Origin: an uncultured Clostridia bacterium | Lineage (GTDB): Bacteria > Bacillota > Clostridia > Lachnospirales > Anaerotignaceae | Length of the DNA stretch: 64,000 nt | NCBI GenBank assembly: GCA_910583755.1 | Contig: CAJTZO010000006.1 | Span: 5,419 to 69,418 of the forward strand | Reading direction: 5' to 3' | Shown: in pieces, positions 18,343-26,953 of the stretch | Numbering within the stretch: position 1 is the stretch's first letter | How the letters are laid out: every line of letters begins with the position of its first letter | Program-made: the position numbers and the translations under genes | Notes under the pieces: generated by a model | The model's database searches: none | Told to the model about the DNA's origin: nothing | Seen by the model: the letters and a program-made list of their open reading frames with translations, nothing else

Positions 18343-19335
18343 GTGACAATCGCCGAAATTGCAAAATTAGCAGATGTATCTAGGGCAGCAGTCTCTCGTT
18401 ATCTAAATAATGGATATATCAGTGAAGAAAAAAAAGAAAGAATTAAAAAAGTAATTGAACAAACAGGATACAGACCATCTTTACAGGCACAAACATTACG
18501 TACCAAAAAGTCGAAATTAATAGGGGTTGTACTGCCTAAAATCAATTCAGAAACCATCAGCAGAATTGTAGCTGGAATTAGTTTTGTCCTTTCTCAAGAA
18601 GGATTTCAAATATTGCTGGCAAATACTGAAAATAATGTAGAAAAAGAGTTGGAATATTTGAGCGTTTTCCAAAACAATAATGTAGAGGGAATTATATTTA
18701 TTGCAACCCTACTGAAAAAAGAACATAAACAAAAAATTAAACAGCTTGGTGTACCAGTGGTTATTATTGGGCAAAAAGTGGATTATACAAGTTGTATTTA
18801 TCATAATGATTTTTTGGCAGCAAAACAACTCACAGAAATTATGCTTGCAAATGGTAGAAAACATATTGCCTATATTGGTGTAACAGTAAAGGATAAAGCA
18901 GCAGGTTTAGAAAGAAAAAAAGGGTATCAAGATGCTTTAAAAACATACCATATTGCAATACAAGAAGAAATTATGACAGAAAGTGATTTTTCAATGGAAT
19001 CTGGATACGAAGCAATGAAAGATTTGTTGACAAGGCAAAAAGAAATAGATGGTGTTTTTTGCGCAACCGATTTCATAGCAATAGGAGCAATGAAATATTT
19101 AAAAGAAAAACAAATTTCTATTCCAGAGGACATACAAATTGTAGGAATTGGACATACGAAATTGTCAACTATTATAGAACCTACCCTAACAACGGCACAT
19201 TTTTATTATAAAACAAGTGGGCAAGATGGTGCCGAAATGTTATTAAATTTACTAAAAGAAGACAGTAAAATAATGAAAGAAATTAAGCTAGGATTTGAAA
19301 TGATAGAACAAAAATCAACCCAAAATAAATTGTAA
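18343..19335 (+). CDS. LacI/GalR-family transcriptional regulator, probably of the sucrose operon
   Basis: The 330-aa repressor has an N-terminal helix-turn-helix (TIAEIAKLADVSRAAVSRYLNNG) and hinge helix (TGYRPSLQAQTLRT), followed by a periplasmic-binding-protein-like effector domain starting at SKLIGVVLPK. Start is GTG 18343 after GGAGGAG. It lies just upstream of scrA, separated by a strong terminator and a palindromic operator, so local control of sucrose uptake by a phosphorylated sugar or fructose is the simplest reading. This is inferred from position and family. Confidence 0.88.
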   Translation: MTIAEIAKLADVSRAAVSRYLNNGYISEEKKERIKKVIEQTGYRPSLQAQTLRTKKSKLIGVVLPKINSETISRIVAGISFVLSQEGFQILLANTENNVEKELEYLSVFQNNNVEGIIFIATLLKKEHKQKIKQLGVPVVIIGQKVDYTSCIYHNDFLAAKQLTEIMLANGRKHIAYIGVTVKDKAAGLERKKGYQDALKTYHIAIQEEIMTESDFSMESGYEAMKDLLTRQKEIDGVFCATDFIAIGAMKYLKEKQISIPEDIQIVGIGHTKLSTIIEPTLTTAHFYYKTSGQDGAEMLLNLLKEDSKIMKEIKLGFEMIEQKSTQNKL

Positions 19336-19353
19336 AATAGTACTAAATTTTTG

Positions 19354-19403
19354 AAACTGTTAAATGAAAGATAACATCATAAATTTCATTTAACAGTTTT
19401 TTT
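19354..19403 (+). terminator. intrinsic terminator after the LacI-type gene
   Basis: A 16-bp perfect stem: AAACTGTTAAATGAAA (19354-19369) pairs with TTTCATTTAACAGTTT (19384-19399), followed by T residues. Confidence 0.92.
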
Positions 19404-19450
19404 GTTGCTATTCACAGAAAATAAAGAAAATTATTTGTGAATTTTGGCTC

Positions 19451-19506
19451 TATACAAATCTATAAAAAAAGGTATAATAATAGATAATAAATGAAATCGA
19501 TTTCAT
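19451..19506 (+). promoter_or_regulatory. scr promoter with LacI-type/cre palindromic operator
   Basis: A -10 TATAAT lies at 19473-19478, with a weak -35 TATACA at 19451-19456. The perfect palindrome ATGAAATCGATTTCAT (19491-19506) sits just downstream of the expected start point. Its inner 14 bases fit the CcpA cre consensus TGWAANCGNTNWCA at every position, and the site equally suits the neighbouring LacI-family repressor. Confidence 0.8.
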
Positions 19507-19537
19507 ATAAATTTAAAAAATATAAGAGGGTGAATAT

Positions 19538-21421
19538 ATGGATTATAAACAAGCAGCAAAAGAAGTTTATGAAAAGGTCGGCGGAAAAGAAAATTTAATT
19601 TCAGCAGCACATTGTGCAACAAGATTAAGACTTGTCATAGCAGACAATAGTAAATGCGATAAAGGAGCAGTGGAAGAAATTGATGGTGTAAAAGGAGTAT
19701 TTTTTGCTTCAGGACAGTTGCAAATTATATTTGGTACTGGTATTGTAAATAAAGTATATGATGAATTTATTGCGGTTTCCGGACTTACAGCAAGTACCAA
19801 AGAAGAAGTAAAAGCAGCGGCAACAGCACAAACAAATCTATTTCAAAAGGCAATTAAAACATTAGGAGATATTTTTGTTCCTATCATCCCAGCTATCGTA
19901 GCAAGTGGTTTTTTGATGGGAATTATGGAATCATTAAATTTTATGGTAAATAATCATATTATTGATATTGATACTACAAGTTCTCTTTATGCTTTTGCAC
20001 AACTTTTTAGCAATACAGCATACACCTTTTTACCAATTTTAATTGCATTTAGCGCAGCAAAAGTATTTGGTGGAAATCCGTTTCTAGGTGCTGTTATTGG
20101 TATGATTATGATACATCCAAACCTGCAAAACGCTTGGACAGTAGCAACAGAAGGTGTATTGCAAAAACAAAGTGTATTTTTTGGACTTTATAGTATTGAT
20201 ATGGTAGGTTATCAAGGGCATGTTATTCCTGTTATTATTGCAGTATGGGTATTGAGTACCATTGAAAAGAGACTTCATAAGATGGTACCTGCCATGTTGG
20301 ACTTATTTGTTACACCATTAGTAAGTGTATTTGTAACAGGTTATCTCACATTAGCAATGATTGGTCCTGTATTTGTATTGATTGAAAATAGTATTTTAGG
20401 TGGTGTTCAATGGTTAATTGCTTTGCCATTAGGTATAGGAAGTTTTATTATGGGAGCGGCATATGCAACAACCGTTGTATCTGGTATCCATCATATGTAT
20501 ACGATTATTGATTTAGGACAGATTTCCCAATTTGGTATGACTTATTGGCTTCCTTTAGCATCCGCAGCAAATGTAGCACAGGGTGCAGCAACATTAGCAG
20601 TTTCTTTAAAAACAAAAAACAAAAAATTAAAATCAATGGCTTTACCATCTTCTTTAAGTGCTTTTATGGGAATTACAGAACCTGCAATTTTTGGTGTTAA
20701 TATGAGATTTTTTAAACCATTCGTTGCAGCATCTATTGGTGGCGGTTGTGGTGCCTTATATGCTTCTATTGTAGGCTTAGGTGCAACAGGTACAGGTGTA
20801 ACAGGTATTTTTGGTATTTTACTTCATTTACATAAACCAATGCAATATATCATTACAATGATAATTGCAGTTGGCGTATCTTTTGCATTGACATGGGTAA
20901 TGTGGAAAGATGATGAGGAAAAGAAACAAGAAAATGTACAAAAACAAGAATCTAATACAGTAAAGTCTGAAGATAAAACTGTATACAGTCCTATCAAAGG
21001 AAAAGTTATTTCATTAAGTTCTGTAAAAGATACAACTTTTGCAGGAGAATATTTGGGAAAAGGGGTTGCAATAGAGCCAGAAGAAGGTAGAGTTGTCGCT
21101 CCATTTGATGGAAAAGTAACTGTAGTAATGGATACCAAACATGCTGTCGGTATGACAAGTAACAGCGGTGTAGAAGTATTAATTCATGTAGGTATGGACA
21201 CCGTACAATTAAATGGAAAACATTATACAACACATGTCAAAGTAGATGATATTGTAAAAAAAGGAGATTTACTTTTAACATTTGAAAAAGAAGCAATCCA
21301 AGCAGAGGGATATGAAGTGACAACACCTGTTGTCGTCACAAATACAGCAGACTTTACACAAGTAGAAGGATTAGCAGAACAGCAAGTACAAGAAAAAGAT
21401 AAAATAATTGAGATTCAATAA
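19538..21421 (+). CDS. scrA: sucrose-family PTS transporter, EIIBCA
   Basis: The 627-aa permease imports and phosphorylates a disaccharide, very probably sucrose given scrB and scrK downstream. The IIB domain is at residues about 1-90 with the phospho-cysteine in SAAHCATRLRL. The IIC membrane domain spans about 100-455 with roughly ten hydrophobic segments and GITEPAIFGVN. The IIA domain is C-terminal (about 480-620) with the phospho-histidine in VEVLIHVGMDTV. Many ScrA proteins lack IIA; its presence makes this a self-contained B-C-A chain. Start is ATG 19538 after GAGGGTGA. Confidence 0.93.
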   Translation: MDYKQAAKEVYEKVGGKENLISAAHCATRLRLVIADNSKCDKGAVEEIDGVKGVFFASGQLQIIFGTGIVNKVYDEFIAVSGLTASTKEEVKAAATAQTNLFQKAIKTLGDIFVPIIPAIVASGFLMGIMESLNFMVNNHIIDIDTTSSLYAFAQLFSNTAYTFLPILIAFSAAKVFGGNPFLGAVIGMIMIHPNLQNAWTVATEGVLQKQSVFFGLYSIDMVGYQGHVIPVIIAVWVLSTIEKRLHKMVPAMLDLFVTPLVSVFVTGYLTLAMIGPVFVLIENSILGGVQWLIALPLGIGSFIMGAAYATTVVSGIHHMYTIIDLGQISQFGMTYWLPLASAANVAQGAATLAVSLKTKNKKLKSMALPSSLSAFMGITEPAIFGVNMRFFKPFVAASIGGGCGALYASIVGLGATGTGVTGIFGILLHLHKPMQYIITMIIAVGVSFALTWVMWKDDEEKKQENVQKQESNTVKSEDKTVYSPIKGKVISLSSVKDTTFAGEYLGKGVAIEPEEGRVVAPFDGKVTVVMDTKHAVGMTSNSGVEVLIHVGMDTVQLNGKHYTTHVKVDDIVKKGDLLLTFEKEAIQAEGYEVTTPVVVTNTADFTQVEGLAEQQVQEKDKIIEIQ

Positions 21422-21439
21422 TTATTTGAGGTGAAAAGA

Positions 21440-22864
21440 ATGAATGTGTTGCGTAAATATTTCATGGAGCAGCTAGAAAAAGCAGAAAAAGATATTTATA
21501 TAAAACAACGATGGAGGGCAGGGTATCACTTGATGCCCCCTGTTGGTTGGCTAAATGACCCTAATGGATTATGTATGTATCAAGGAGAATATCATGTATT
21601 TTTTCAATATTCTCCCTTTGATGTAGAAGGTGGTTTAAAATTTTGGGGACATTATAAAAGCAAAGATATGATTCATTGGGACTATGTTGGCGTACCACTT
21701 TTTTCAGACCAGCCATTTGATATACATGGTGCATATTCTGGTTCTGCTTTGGTCGAAGATGGAAAGATGTATTTATATTATACAGGAAATGTAAAACTAG
21801 AAGGTGATTTTGATTATATCAATACAGGACGAGAAGCTTACACCATATTGGTAGAAAGTGAAGATAGTATCCATTTTAAAGAAAAAGAATGTATTATGAC
21901 ACAAAAAGATTATTCAGATGGCTTGACACTTCATGTACGTGACCCCAAAGTTTGGAAAGAACAAAAATATTATATGGTATTAGGGGCAAGAACAAAAGAG
22001 GATAAAGGTGTGGTTTTACTATATACTTCTGAAGATAAAAAGCATTGGAAGTTTCAAAATACCATTACAACAGAACAAAAATTTGGTTATATGTGGGAAT
22101 GTCCAGATTTGTTTTCTTTAGAAGGACAAAAAATACTATCTGTTTCTCCACAAGGGTTAAAGGCACAACAAAGAAATTATCAAAATATCCATCAATCAGG
22201 CTACTTTTTATTACAAGGAGATATGACAGGAGCCTATAAACTGGAAAACTTTAAAGAATGGGACAGAGGATTTGATTTTTATGCCCCACAAACATTTTTA
22301 GATGAAAAAGGGAGAAGGATTTTAATTGCTTGGGCAGGCATACCAGATGAAAAAGGTTATACCAATCCCACTACAAAAGATGGCTGGCAACATATGCTTA
22401 CCATGCCAAGAGAACTAAAATGGAAAAATGGCAGGATATATCAAACCCCTGTAGAAGAAATGCAACAACTCAGAGGGGAACAGATAGAAGTAAAAAATAA
22501 CATGATAGTCAATCCCGCTTTTGAACTGGAATATCAAAATAAAAATGGAGAAAGTTTTTCTATAGAAATAGAAAAGGATATCACAATATTATTTGACAAA
22601 GAGCAGGAATATTTTGAAGTTTCTTTTCGGGGAGAAATGGGTGCAGGCAGAAAAAGCCGTTCTGTTACATTAAAACAATGTGACAAAATGACAGTATTTG
22701 CAGACCAATCCATTTTAGAAATTTATATCAATGACGGAGAAGAAGTATTTTGTACAAGATTTTATCCACAAAACAGTAAAATTATGTTATACTATCATTG
22801 TGACACAAAAAATTGTCAATTATGGAACATGAAAAGTTATAGCATAGGGAGGAAGTTTGTATGA
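21440..22864 (+). CDS. scrB: sucrose-6-phosphate hydrolase (GH32)
   Basis: The 474-aa glycoside hydrolase family 32 enzyme splits intracellular sucrose-6-phosphate to glucose-6-phosphate and fructose. The nucleophile Asp is in GWLNDPNGLC, the stabilising Asp in VRDPKVW and the acid/base Glu in MWECPDLF. A C-terminal beta-sandwich follows. ATG 21440 is preferred over GTG 21431 because GAGGTGA (21428-21434) covers the latter. Its stop overlaps the scrK start in an ATGA. Confidence 0.95.
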   Translation: MNVLRKYFMEQLEKAEKDIYIKQRWRAGYHLMPPVGWLNDPNGLCMYQGEYHVFFQYSPFDVEGGLKFWGHYKSKDMIHWDYVGVPLFSDQPFDIHGAYSGSALVEDGKMYLYYTGNVKLEGDFDYINTGREAYTILVESEDSIHFKEKECIMTQKDYSDGLTLHVRDPKVWKEQKYYMVLGARTKEDKGVVLLYTSEDKKHWKFQNTITTEQKFGYMWECPDLFSLEGQKILSVSPQGLKAQQRNYQNIHQSGYFLLQGDMTGAYKLENFKEWDRGFDFYAPQTFLDEKGRRILIAWAGIPDEKGYTNPTTKDGWQHMLTMPRELKWKNGRIYQTPVEEMQQLRGEQIEVKNNMIVNPAFELEYQNKNGESFSIEIEKDITILFDKEQEYFEVSFRGEMGAGRKSRSVTLKQCDKMTVFADQSILEIYINDGEEVFCTRFYPQNSKIMLYYHCDTKNCQLWNMKSYSIGRKFV

Positions 22865-23817
22865 AAAAATTAGTAGCAATCGGAGAAGCATTGATTGATT
22901 TTATCCCAACAGAAAAAGGCTGTTCTTTGGGAGAAGTAGATACTTTCCATCCGGTGACGGGAGGCGCACCAGCAAATGTTTGCGGTGCATATACAAAATT
23001 AGGTGGTACCTCTGAAATGATAACACAACTAGGCAAAGATGCCTTTGGGGATAAAATAGAAAAAGATTTAAAATATTTTGGTATTCATACAGAACATATT
23101 TTAAGAACAGAAAAAGCAAATACTTGTCTTGCTTTTGTATCATTGATGGAAGACGGAAACAGAGAATTCTCTTTTTATCGAAAACCAAGTGCAGACATGT
23201 TATTACAAAAAGAGGATGTGAACAAAAAATGGTTTGAAGACAGTTTTGCCTTGCATTTTTGTTCTGTTTCCTTGGGAGAATACCCTATGAAATACGCACA
23301 TAAAACAGCAATAGAATATGCGCAAAAAGCAGGTGCCATCATTAGTTTTGACCCTAACCTCCGCTTACCTTTATGGGACGACCATGAAGCCTTAAAAAAG
23401 ACAGTATTAGAATTTTTACCTTATGCTGATATTTTAAAAATTTCTGATGAAGAATTAGAATTTATTACAGGCTATCAAACCATGAAAGAAGCAAAAGAAG
23501 TTCTTTTTCAGGGAAATGTAAAACTTGTTCTTTTTACAAAAGGAGCAGATGGTGCAGAAGTATATACCCAAAAAATGAAAGCTGTTTCTGAAGGCAAAAA
23601 GGTGAAAGCAGTAGATACAACAGGTGCAGGAGATGCTTTTATCGGCTCCTTTTTATACCAGTTATCAGCGGACGGAATGACAGCAGAAAAACTTTGTGAT
23701 TTATCCGAACAAAAAGCAATCGAATACATGAATTTTTCCAATGCCTATTGTGCATATAGTGTACAGGGAAAGGGTGCGATTGCTTCCTATGCTACCATGG
23801 AACAAATGAAACAGTAA
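22861..23817 (+). CDS. scrK: fructokinase (PfkB family)
   Basis: The 318-aa carbohydrate kinase phosphorylates the fructose released by ScrB. It has the N-terminal GEALIDFIP, the substrate segment FHPVTGGAPANV, a first signature near GTSEMITQLGKDAFGD and the catalytic VDTTGAGDAFIGSF with the base Asp. It is translationally coupled to scrB (ATGA overlap), with GGGAGGA just before the start. It is the last gene of the sucrose operon. Confidence 0.94.
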   Translation: MKKLVAIGEALIDFIPTEKGCSLGEVDTFHPVTGGAPANVCGAYTKLGGTSEMITQLGKDAFGDKIEKDLKYFGIHTEHILRTEKANTCLAFVSLMEDGNREFSFYRKPSADMLLQKEDVNKKWFEDSFALHFCSVSLGEYPMKYAHKTAIEYAQKAGAIISFDPNLRLPLWDDHEALKKTVLEFLPYADILKISDEELEFITGYQTMKEAKEVLFQGNVKLVLFTKGADGAEVYTQKMKAVSEGKKVKAVDTTGAGDAFIGSFLYQLSADGMTAEKLCDLSEQKAIEYMNFSNAYCAYSVQGKGAIASYATMEQMKQ

Positions 23818-24330
23818 AAAACCTTGAGAGCAAAGCAAAAAACCTTGAGAGCTTTGCTCTCAAACTCTCACTTCTTTCTTGGAAGAAAGAAGCAAAGAAC
23901 TTCAAGGCGAAACTAGCGTTTCGCTAAAAAGATTGATTTGATAAGGAAAGCATAAGGAAAAACGCTAGTTTTTCCACAAAAGTTTTTTGTCCAACTTTTT
24001 TTTTTAAAAAAGTTGGTGGGGGTGGGTGAAACCTACAAAAAAAGACCGAAAAAATCCGGTCTTACAGTTTATCAAAAAACCTTGAAAGCTTTATCTACAC
24101 TTCGTTCCGGTCGGCGCTGAACGCATGTCCAGTGGACATGCAACACCTCTCAAACTCTCACTTCTTTCTTGGAAGAAAGAAGCAAAGAACTTTAAGGCGA
24201 AACTAGCATTTCGCTAAAAAGATTGATTTAATAAAGAAAACATAAGGAAAAACGCTAATTTTTCCTTGAAAGTTTTGTGTAGGTGTGGGTAAAACCCATA
24301 AAAAAAAGACCGGAAAAATCCGGTCTTAAT
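23818..24330 (+). repeat. intergenic repeat copies D and E, a tandem duplication
   Basis: Two diverged copies lie head to tail: D about 23818-24063 and E about 24076-24328. Each contains, in order: an AACCTTGA(G/A)AG module; a CTTTCTTGGAAGAAAG hairpin followed by AAGCAAAGAACTT; a GCGAAACTAGC(G/A)TTTCGC hairpin; AAAAAGATTGATTT; a GGAAAAACGCTA(G/A)TTTTTCC hairpin; and an AAGACCG...CGGTCTT hairpin. Only D keeps the CCAAC-T/A-GTTGG hairpin. Only E has the insert with ATGTCCAGTGGACAT. No gene is seen in this 523-base stretch. Confidence 0.85.
24301..24328 (-). terminator. intrinsic terminator of flagellin
   Basis: On the minus strand GACCGGA/TCCGGTC (24325-24308) is followed by seven T residues. 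A diverged second copy lies at about 24040-24062. Confidence 0.88.
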
Positions 24331-24340
24331 TTTTTTAGAA

Positions 24341-25966
24341 TTATTGTAATAACTGAAGAACACCCTGAGGAACTTGATTTGCTTGTGCAAGCATAGCTTG
24401 AGAAGACTGAATAAGAATGTTGTTCTTTGTATATTTCATCATCTCGTTTGCCATGTCTGTATCTCTGATACGGCTTTCAGCTTCTGTCAAGTTAGTCGTT
24501 GTTTCTTCCAAGTTAGCTAATGTATGGTCTAATCTGTTTTGAGTAGCACCAAGTAAACTACGTGTTTTGGAAATTTCTTCAATCGCTGCTTTTGCTTTTT
24601 CCATAGATTGCGCAGCAACAGCAGGGTCAGCAACGCTCAAACCAGAAACACCGATTGCTGCTGCATGACAGTCAGCAACGCTAACCATCAACTGGTTGAA
24701 GGAATCTGCTGTATCACCAATTTGAAGCTGTAAACCGGAACTACCACCAGCACCTTTAAATACAAGTCCATCAGTAGCTGTAGAAGTAGCACTAGCTTTT
24801 CCTGCTGTAACATCCATACCTAAAGCTTTAGCAAATTGAGAAGCTATATTTTTTTGTTCATCAGCATCAGTTGCGGTTATATCTCCTATGATAACATTAT
24901 AGTCAGAACCAAACTGTGTAATATCTGTCTTTTTATCTGCTATAATAAATTTCTTTCCATTGATTGTAAAGGTTGCATCGTCTAAGTTTGTTCCATTAAA
25001 TGAAGTAAAAGCTGCAAATTTAATTCCCTCTGATGCATCCTTAGCTATAGTTGTTGTTCCTGCAGCAGTTCCTGTTGCTGCTGCTTTTACTGCATCAGCA
25101 AGTTGAGTACCATCACTTTTTGTACCATTCAAAGTAATACCTGTTACCTGAGGTGTAGATGTTCCTGTTTCATTTGAAGTTATAATAAGTTTATTAGCAT
25201 TTACTTCTGCAGTATACTTTGCAGCAAACGCTTCATCTTTCATCAAAGCGTCAACAATAGCTGTTTCAATAGCACCTGCACCAATTGTACCAGCAGGAGC
25301 AGGGTTTGTTAATGTTTCTCCATCTAATGTTAAAGCTAAATTAGTTGTACCACTTTTTACAACTCCAAAATCAAAGCTCTTAGAAGATCCATCATCAAAA
25401 GTAATACTTACATTAAATTTTGAACCAGCATCTAAAGTAGCTGTAAGAGAAGCATTTGCAGCAAATATACCTGCTGTTGCATCCATATATTCTGATGCTA
25501 AATCTGTTTCAATAACAGATTTTGCTGAAGTTTTAGTACCACTGCCCATAGAGCCATCCAACAATTTAATACCATTGAAGTTTGTAGCGTCAGCGATTCT
25601 GTCGATTTCACTTTCCAACTGTTTTAATTCGTCTTGAATTTTTGTTCTTTCAGTATCAGTATAGATACCGTTGGAAGCCTGTGTTGTCAAGTCAACCATT
25701 CTGTTCAACATAGAATGAACTTCTGTCAAAGCACCTTCAGCTGTTTGTACTAAGGAAATACCATCTTTAGAGTTCTGTTGTGCTCTGTTCATACCTGTAA
25801 TTTGCGCTCTCATTTTTTCAGAGATTGCTAAACCAGCAGCATCATCAGCAGCTCTGTTGATTTTGTAACCAGATGATAATTTTTCCAAGTTTTTTGCTAA
25901 TGCTTTGTTGTTACCAGACAATCTGTTGTAAGAATTTAAAGCTGAAATATTGTGTTGAATAATCAT
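24341..25966 (-). CDS. hag: flagellin
   Basis: The 541-aa filament subunit has the conserved N-terminal D0/D1 (MIIQHNISALNSYNRL, LSSGYKINRAADDAAGLAISEKMRAQI) and C-terminal D1/D0 (ANLEETTTNLTEAESRIRDTDMA, ending QVPQGVLQLLQ) helices. The middle (about 145-450), rich in Ala, Thr, Gly and Asp, is a surface-exposed D2/D3 insert that doubles the size relative to minimal Bacillus-type flagellins. AAGGAGGT (25981-25974) precedes the ATG, and its leader carries a CsrA-type hairpin. A strong terminator follows. No signal peptide is expected, since export is by the flagellar type III apparatus. Confidence 0.96.
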   Translation of the reverse strand: MIIQHNISALNSYNRLSGNNKALAKNLEKLSSGYKINRAADDAAGLAISEKMRAQITGMNRAQQNSKDGISLVQTAEGALTEVHSMLNRMVDLTTQASNGIYTDTERTKIQDELKQLESEIDRIADATNFNGIKLLDGSMGSGTKTSAKSVIETDLASEYMDATAGIFAANASLTATLDAGSKFNVSITFDDGSSKSFDFGVVKSGTTNLALTLDGETLTNPAPAGTIGAGAIETAIVDALMKDEAFAAKYTAEVNANKLIITSNETGTSTPQVTGITLNGTKSDGTQLADAVKAAATGTAAGTTTIAKDASEGIKFAAFTSFNGTNLDDATFTINGKKFIIADKKTDITQFGSDYNVIIGDITATDADEQKNIASQFAKALGMDVTAGKASATSTATDGLVFKGAGGSSGLQLQIGDTADSFNQLMVSVADCHAAAIGVSGLSVADPAVAAQSMEKAKAAIEEISKTRSLLGATQNRLDHTLANLEETTTNLTEAESRIRDTDMANEMMKYTKNNILIQSSQAMLAQANQVPQGVLQLLQ

Positions 25967-25973
25967 AAATACT

Positions 25974-26010
25974 ACCTCCTTGAATTTGACGGGAAGTATC
26001 CTTTCTTCCC
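25974..26010 (-). promoter_or_regulatory. CsrA-binding-type hairpin plus Shine-Dalgarno in the flagellin leader
   Basis: On the minus strand GGGAAG (26010-26005) pairs with CTTCCC (25996-25991), leaving the loop AAAGGATA with GGA at its centre and the ARGGAU core of the CsrA consensus. A second GGA lies in the Shine-Dalgarno AAGGAGGT (25981-25974), 22 bases downstream. This matches the two-site arrangement by which CsrA blocks hag translation in Bacillus subtilis. Confidence 0.75.
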
Positions 26011-26107
26011 CATGAATAAGTTATGTTTACTATGAGTAAAAGCCTGCCTTTTTTTCTAGGAGAATATAACTTATTGTCAAAAACCGAATCATGAAGCTCT
26101 TATGATT

Positions 26108-26317
26108 TCAATGTCTTTTAGCACCGCCTAAAGCCTTTGTGCGCAAAATACACTCTGGAACAGGATGATTTTTTTCGTAATTTTCACCGCGTTCAATCTT
26201 CATTTCTTTCGGTGCATCGATTGCTAAACGTAGAGAGCCGTCAATAGAAACAACTTCAACAATGATGTTACCGTTAATTACAATATATTCTCCGGGATTC
26301 CTTCCGAGTGATAACAT
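26108..26317 (-). CDS. csrA: carbon storage regulator CsrA
   Basis: The 69-aa RNA-binding dimer starts MLSLGRNPGEYIVI at ATG 26317, eight bases after GGGAGG; the nine upstream codons in the open frame lie over that Shine-Dalgarno. The fold signature is conserved (SLRLAIDAPKEMKIERGENY), including the RNA-contacting Arg in IER. It is 141 bases upstream of flagellin and likely represses it by binding its leader. The antagonist FliW is not in this window. The N-terminal GRNPGEY departs from the common SRKxGES. Confidence 0.92.
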   Translation of the reverse strand: MLSLGRNPGEYIVINGNIIVEVVSIDGSLRLAIDAPKEMKIERGENYEKNHPVPECILRTKALGGAKRH

Positions 26318-26347
26318 AGGCAAAACCTCCCTGTCTGTTTTCAAAAC

Positions 26348-26426
26348 TTTACTCTATGTAAATATTGTAATACTATTTGTAAAATCTGTCAATACTTTTT
26401 TTGACTTTTAGTAAAAAAAATTTACT
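26348..26426. promoter_or_regulatory. inverted repeats in the csrA/XRE divergent region, candidate operators
   Basis: AGTAAA-n5-TTTACT (26410-26426) and TTTAC-n5-GTAAA (26348-26362) share the same half-site. The second covers the expected csrA transcription start. They lie between csrA and the divergent XRE regulator, a natural place for autoregulated operators. Binding is inferred. Confidence 0.45.
26364..26392 (-). promoter_or_regulatory. promoter for csrA
   Basis: On the minus strand a perfect TTGACA (26392-26387), a 17-bp spacer and TACAAT (26369-26364). Transcription could read on into flagellin, since no clear terminator separates them. Confidence 0.78.
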
Positions 26427-26483
26427 TTCGGTTCGTTACTCTTTTTTATAATACACGGTAAAGTTATATTATGGGGTGATATT

Positions 26484-26816
26484 ATGGATAGTAAAGAATT
26501 GGGCAACCGAATTAAAAAAGCAAGAATCCATCAAAATCTGACGCAAGAACAGCTTGCAGAAATGCTGGATATTTCTGTTTCTTATGTCAGTTTGATAGAG
26601 CGCGGCAGCAGAAATGCCACAGTGGAAACCCTCCTTGCAATCGCTGATGTACTTCAAGTTTCTGTGGCATCTCTTTTGCAGGACAGTTTAGACAAGGATG
26701 AGGAACAAAGTAATCTTTGGCAAGAATTAACCAAAAATAGGACGGTGGAAGAAAAGGACATGATTTTACAAACAGTTAAAACGATTGTTACCTTTCTCGA
26801 CCGCCAAAAAAAATAA
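26484..26816 (+). CDS. XRE-family transcriptional regulator
   Basis: The 110-aa protein has an N-terminal helix-turn-helix (about residues 6-62: LGNRIKKARIHQNLTQEQLAEML, SVSYVSLIERGSRNATVETLL) like the SinR and phage-repressor families, and a short C-terminal tail of unknown role. Start is ATG 26484 after GGGGTGATA. It is divergent from csrA-hag with inverted repeats between, so control of motility or of its own gene is plausible but unproved. Confidence 0.88.
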   Translation: MDSKELGNRIKKARIHQNLTQEQLAEMLDISVSYVSLIERGSRNATVETLLAIADVLQVSVASLLQDSLDKDEEQSNLWQELTKNRTVEEKDMILQTVKTIVTFLDRQKK

Positions 26817-26953
26817 GAATTTCCCTAGGTGTTAGACTTTTAGCCAGAAAGGTCAATCTTTTGTCCTTTTCTGATTTCCATAGTATCTTCTTATTTTTTT
26901 AAAATTCTGTCTAAAAGTTTTTTGTTTTGTAAAAGTGAGAGGAGCATTTTTTT

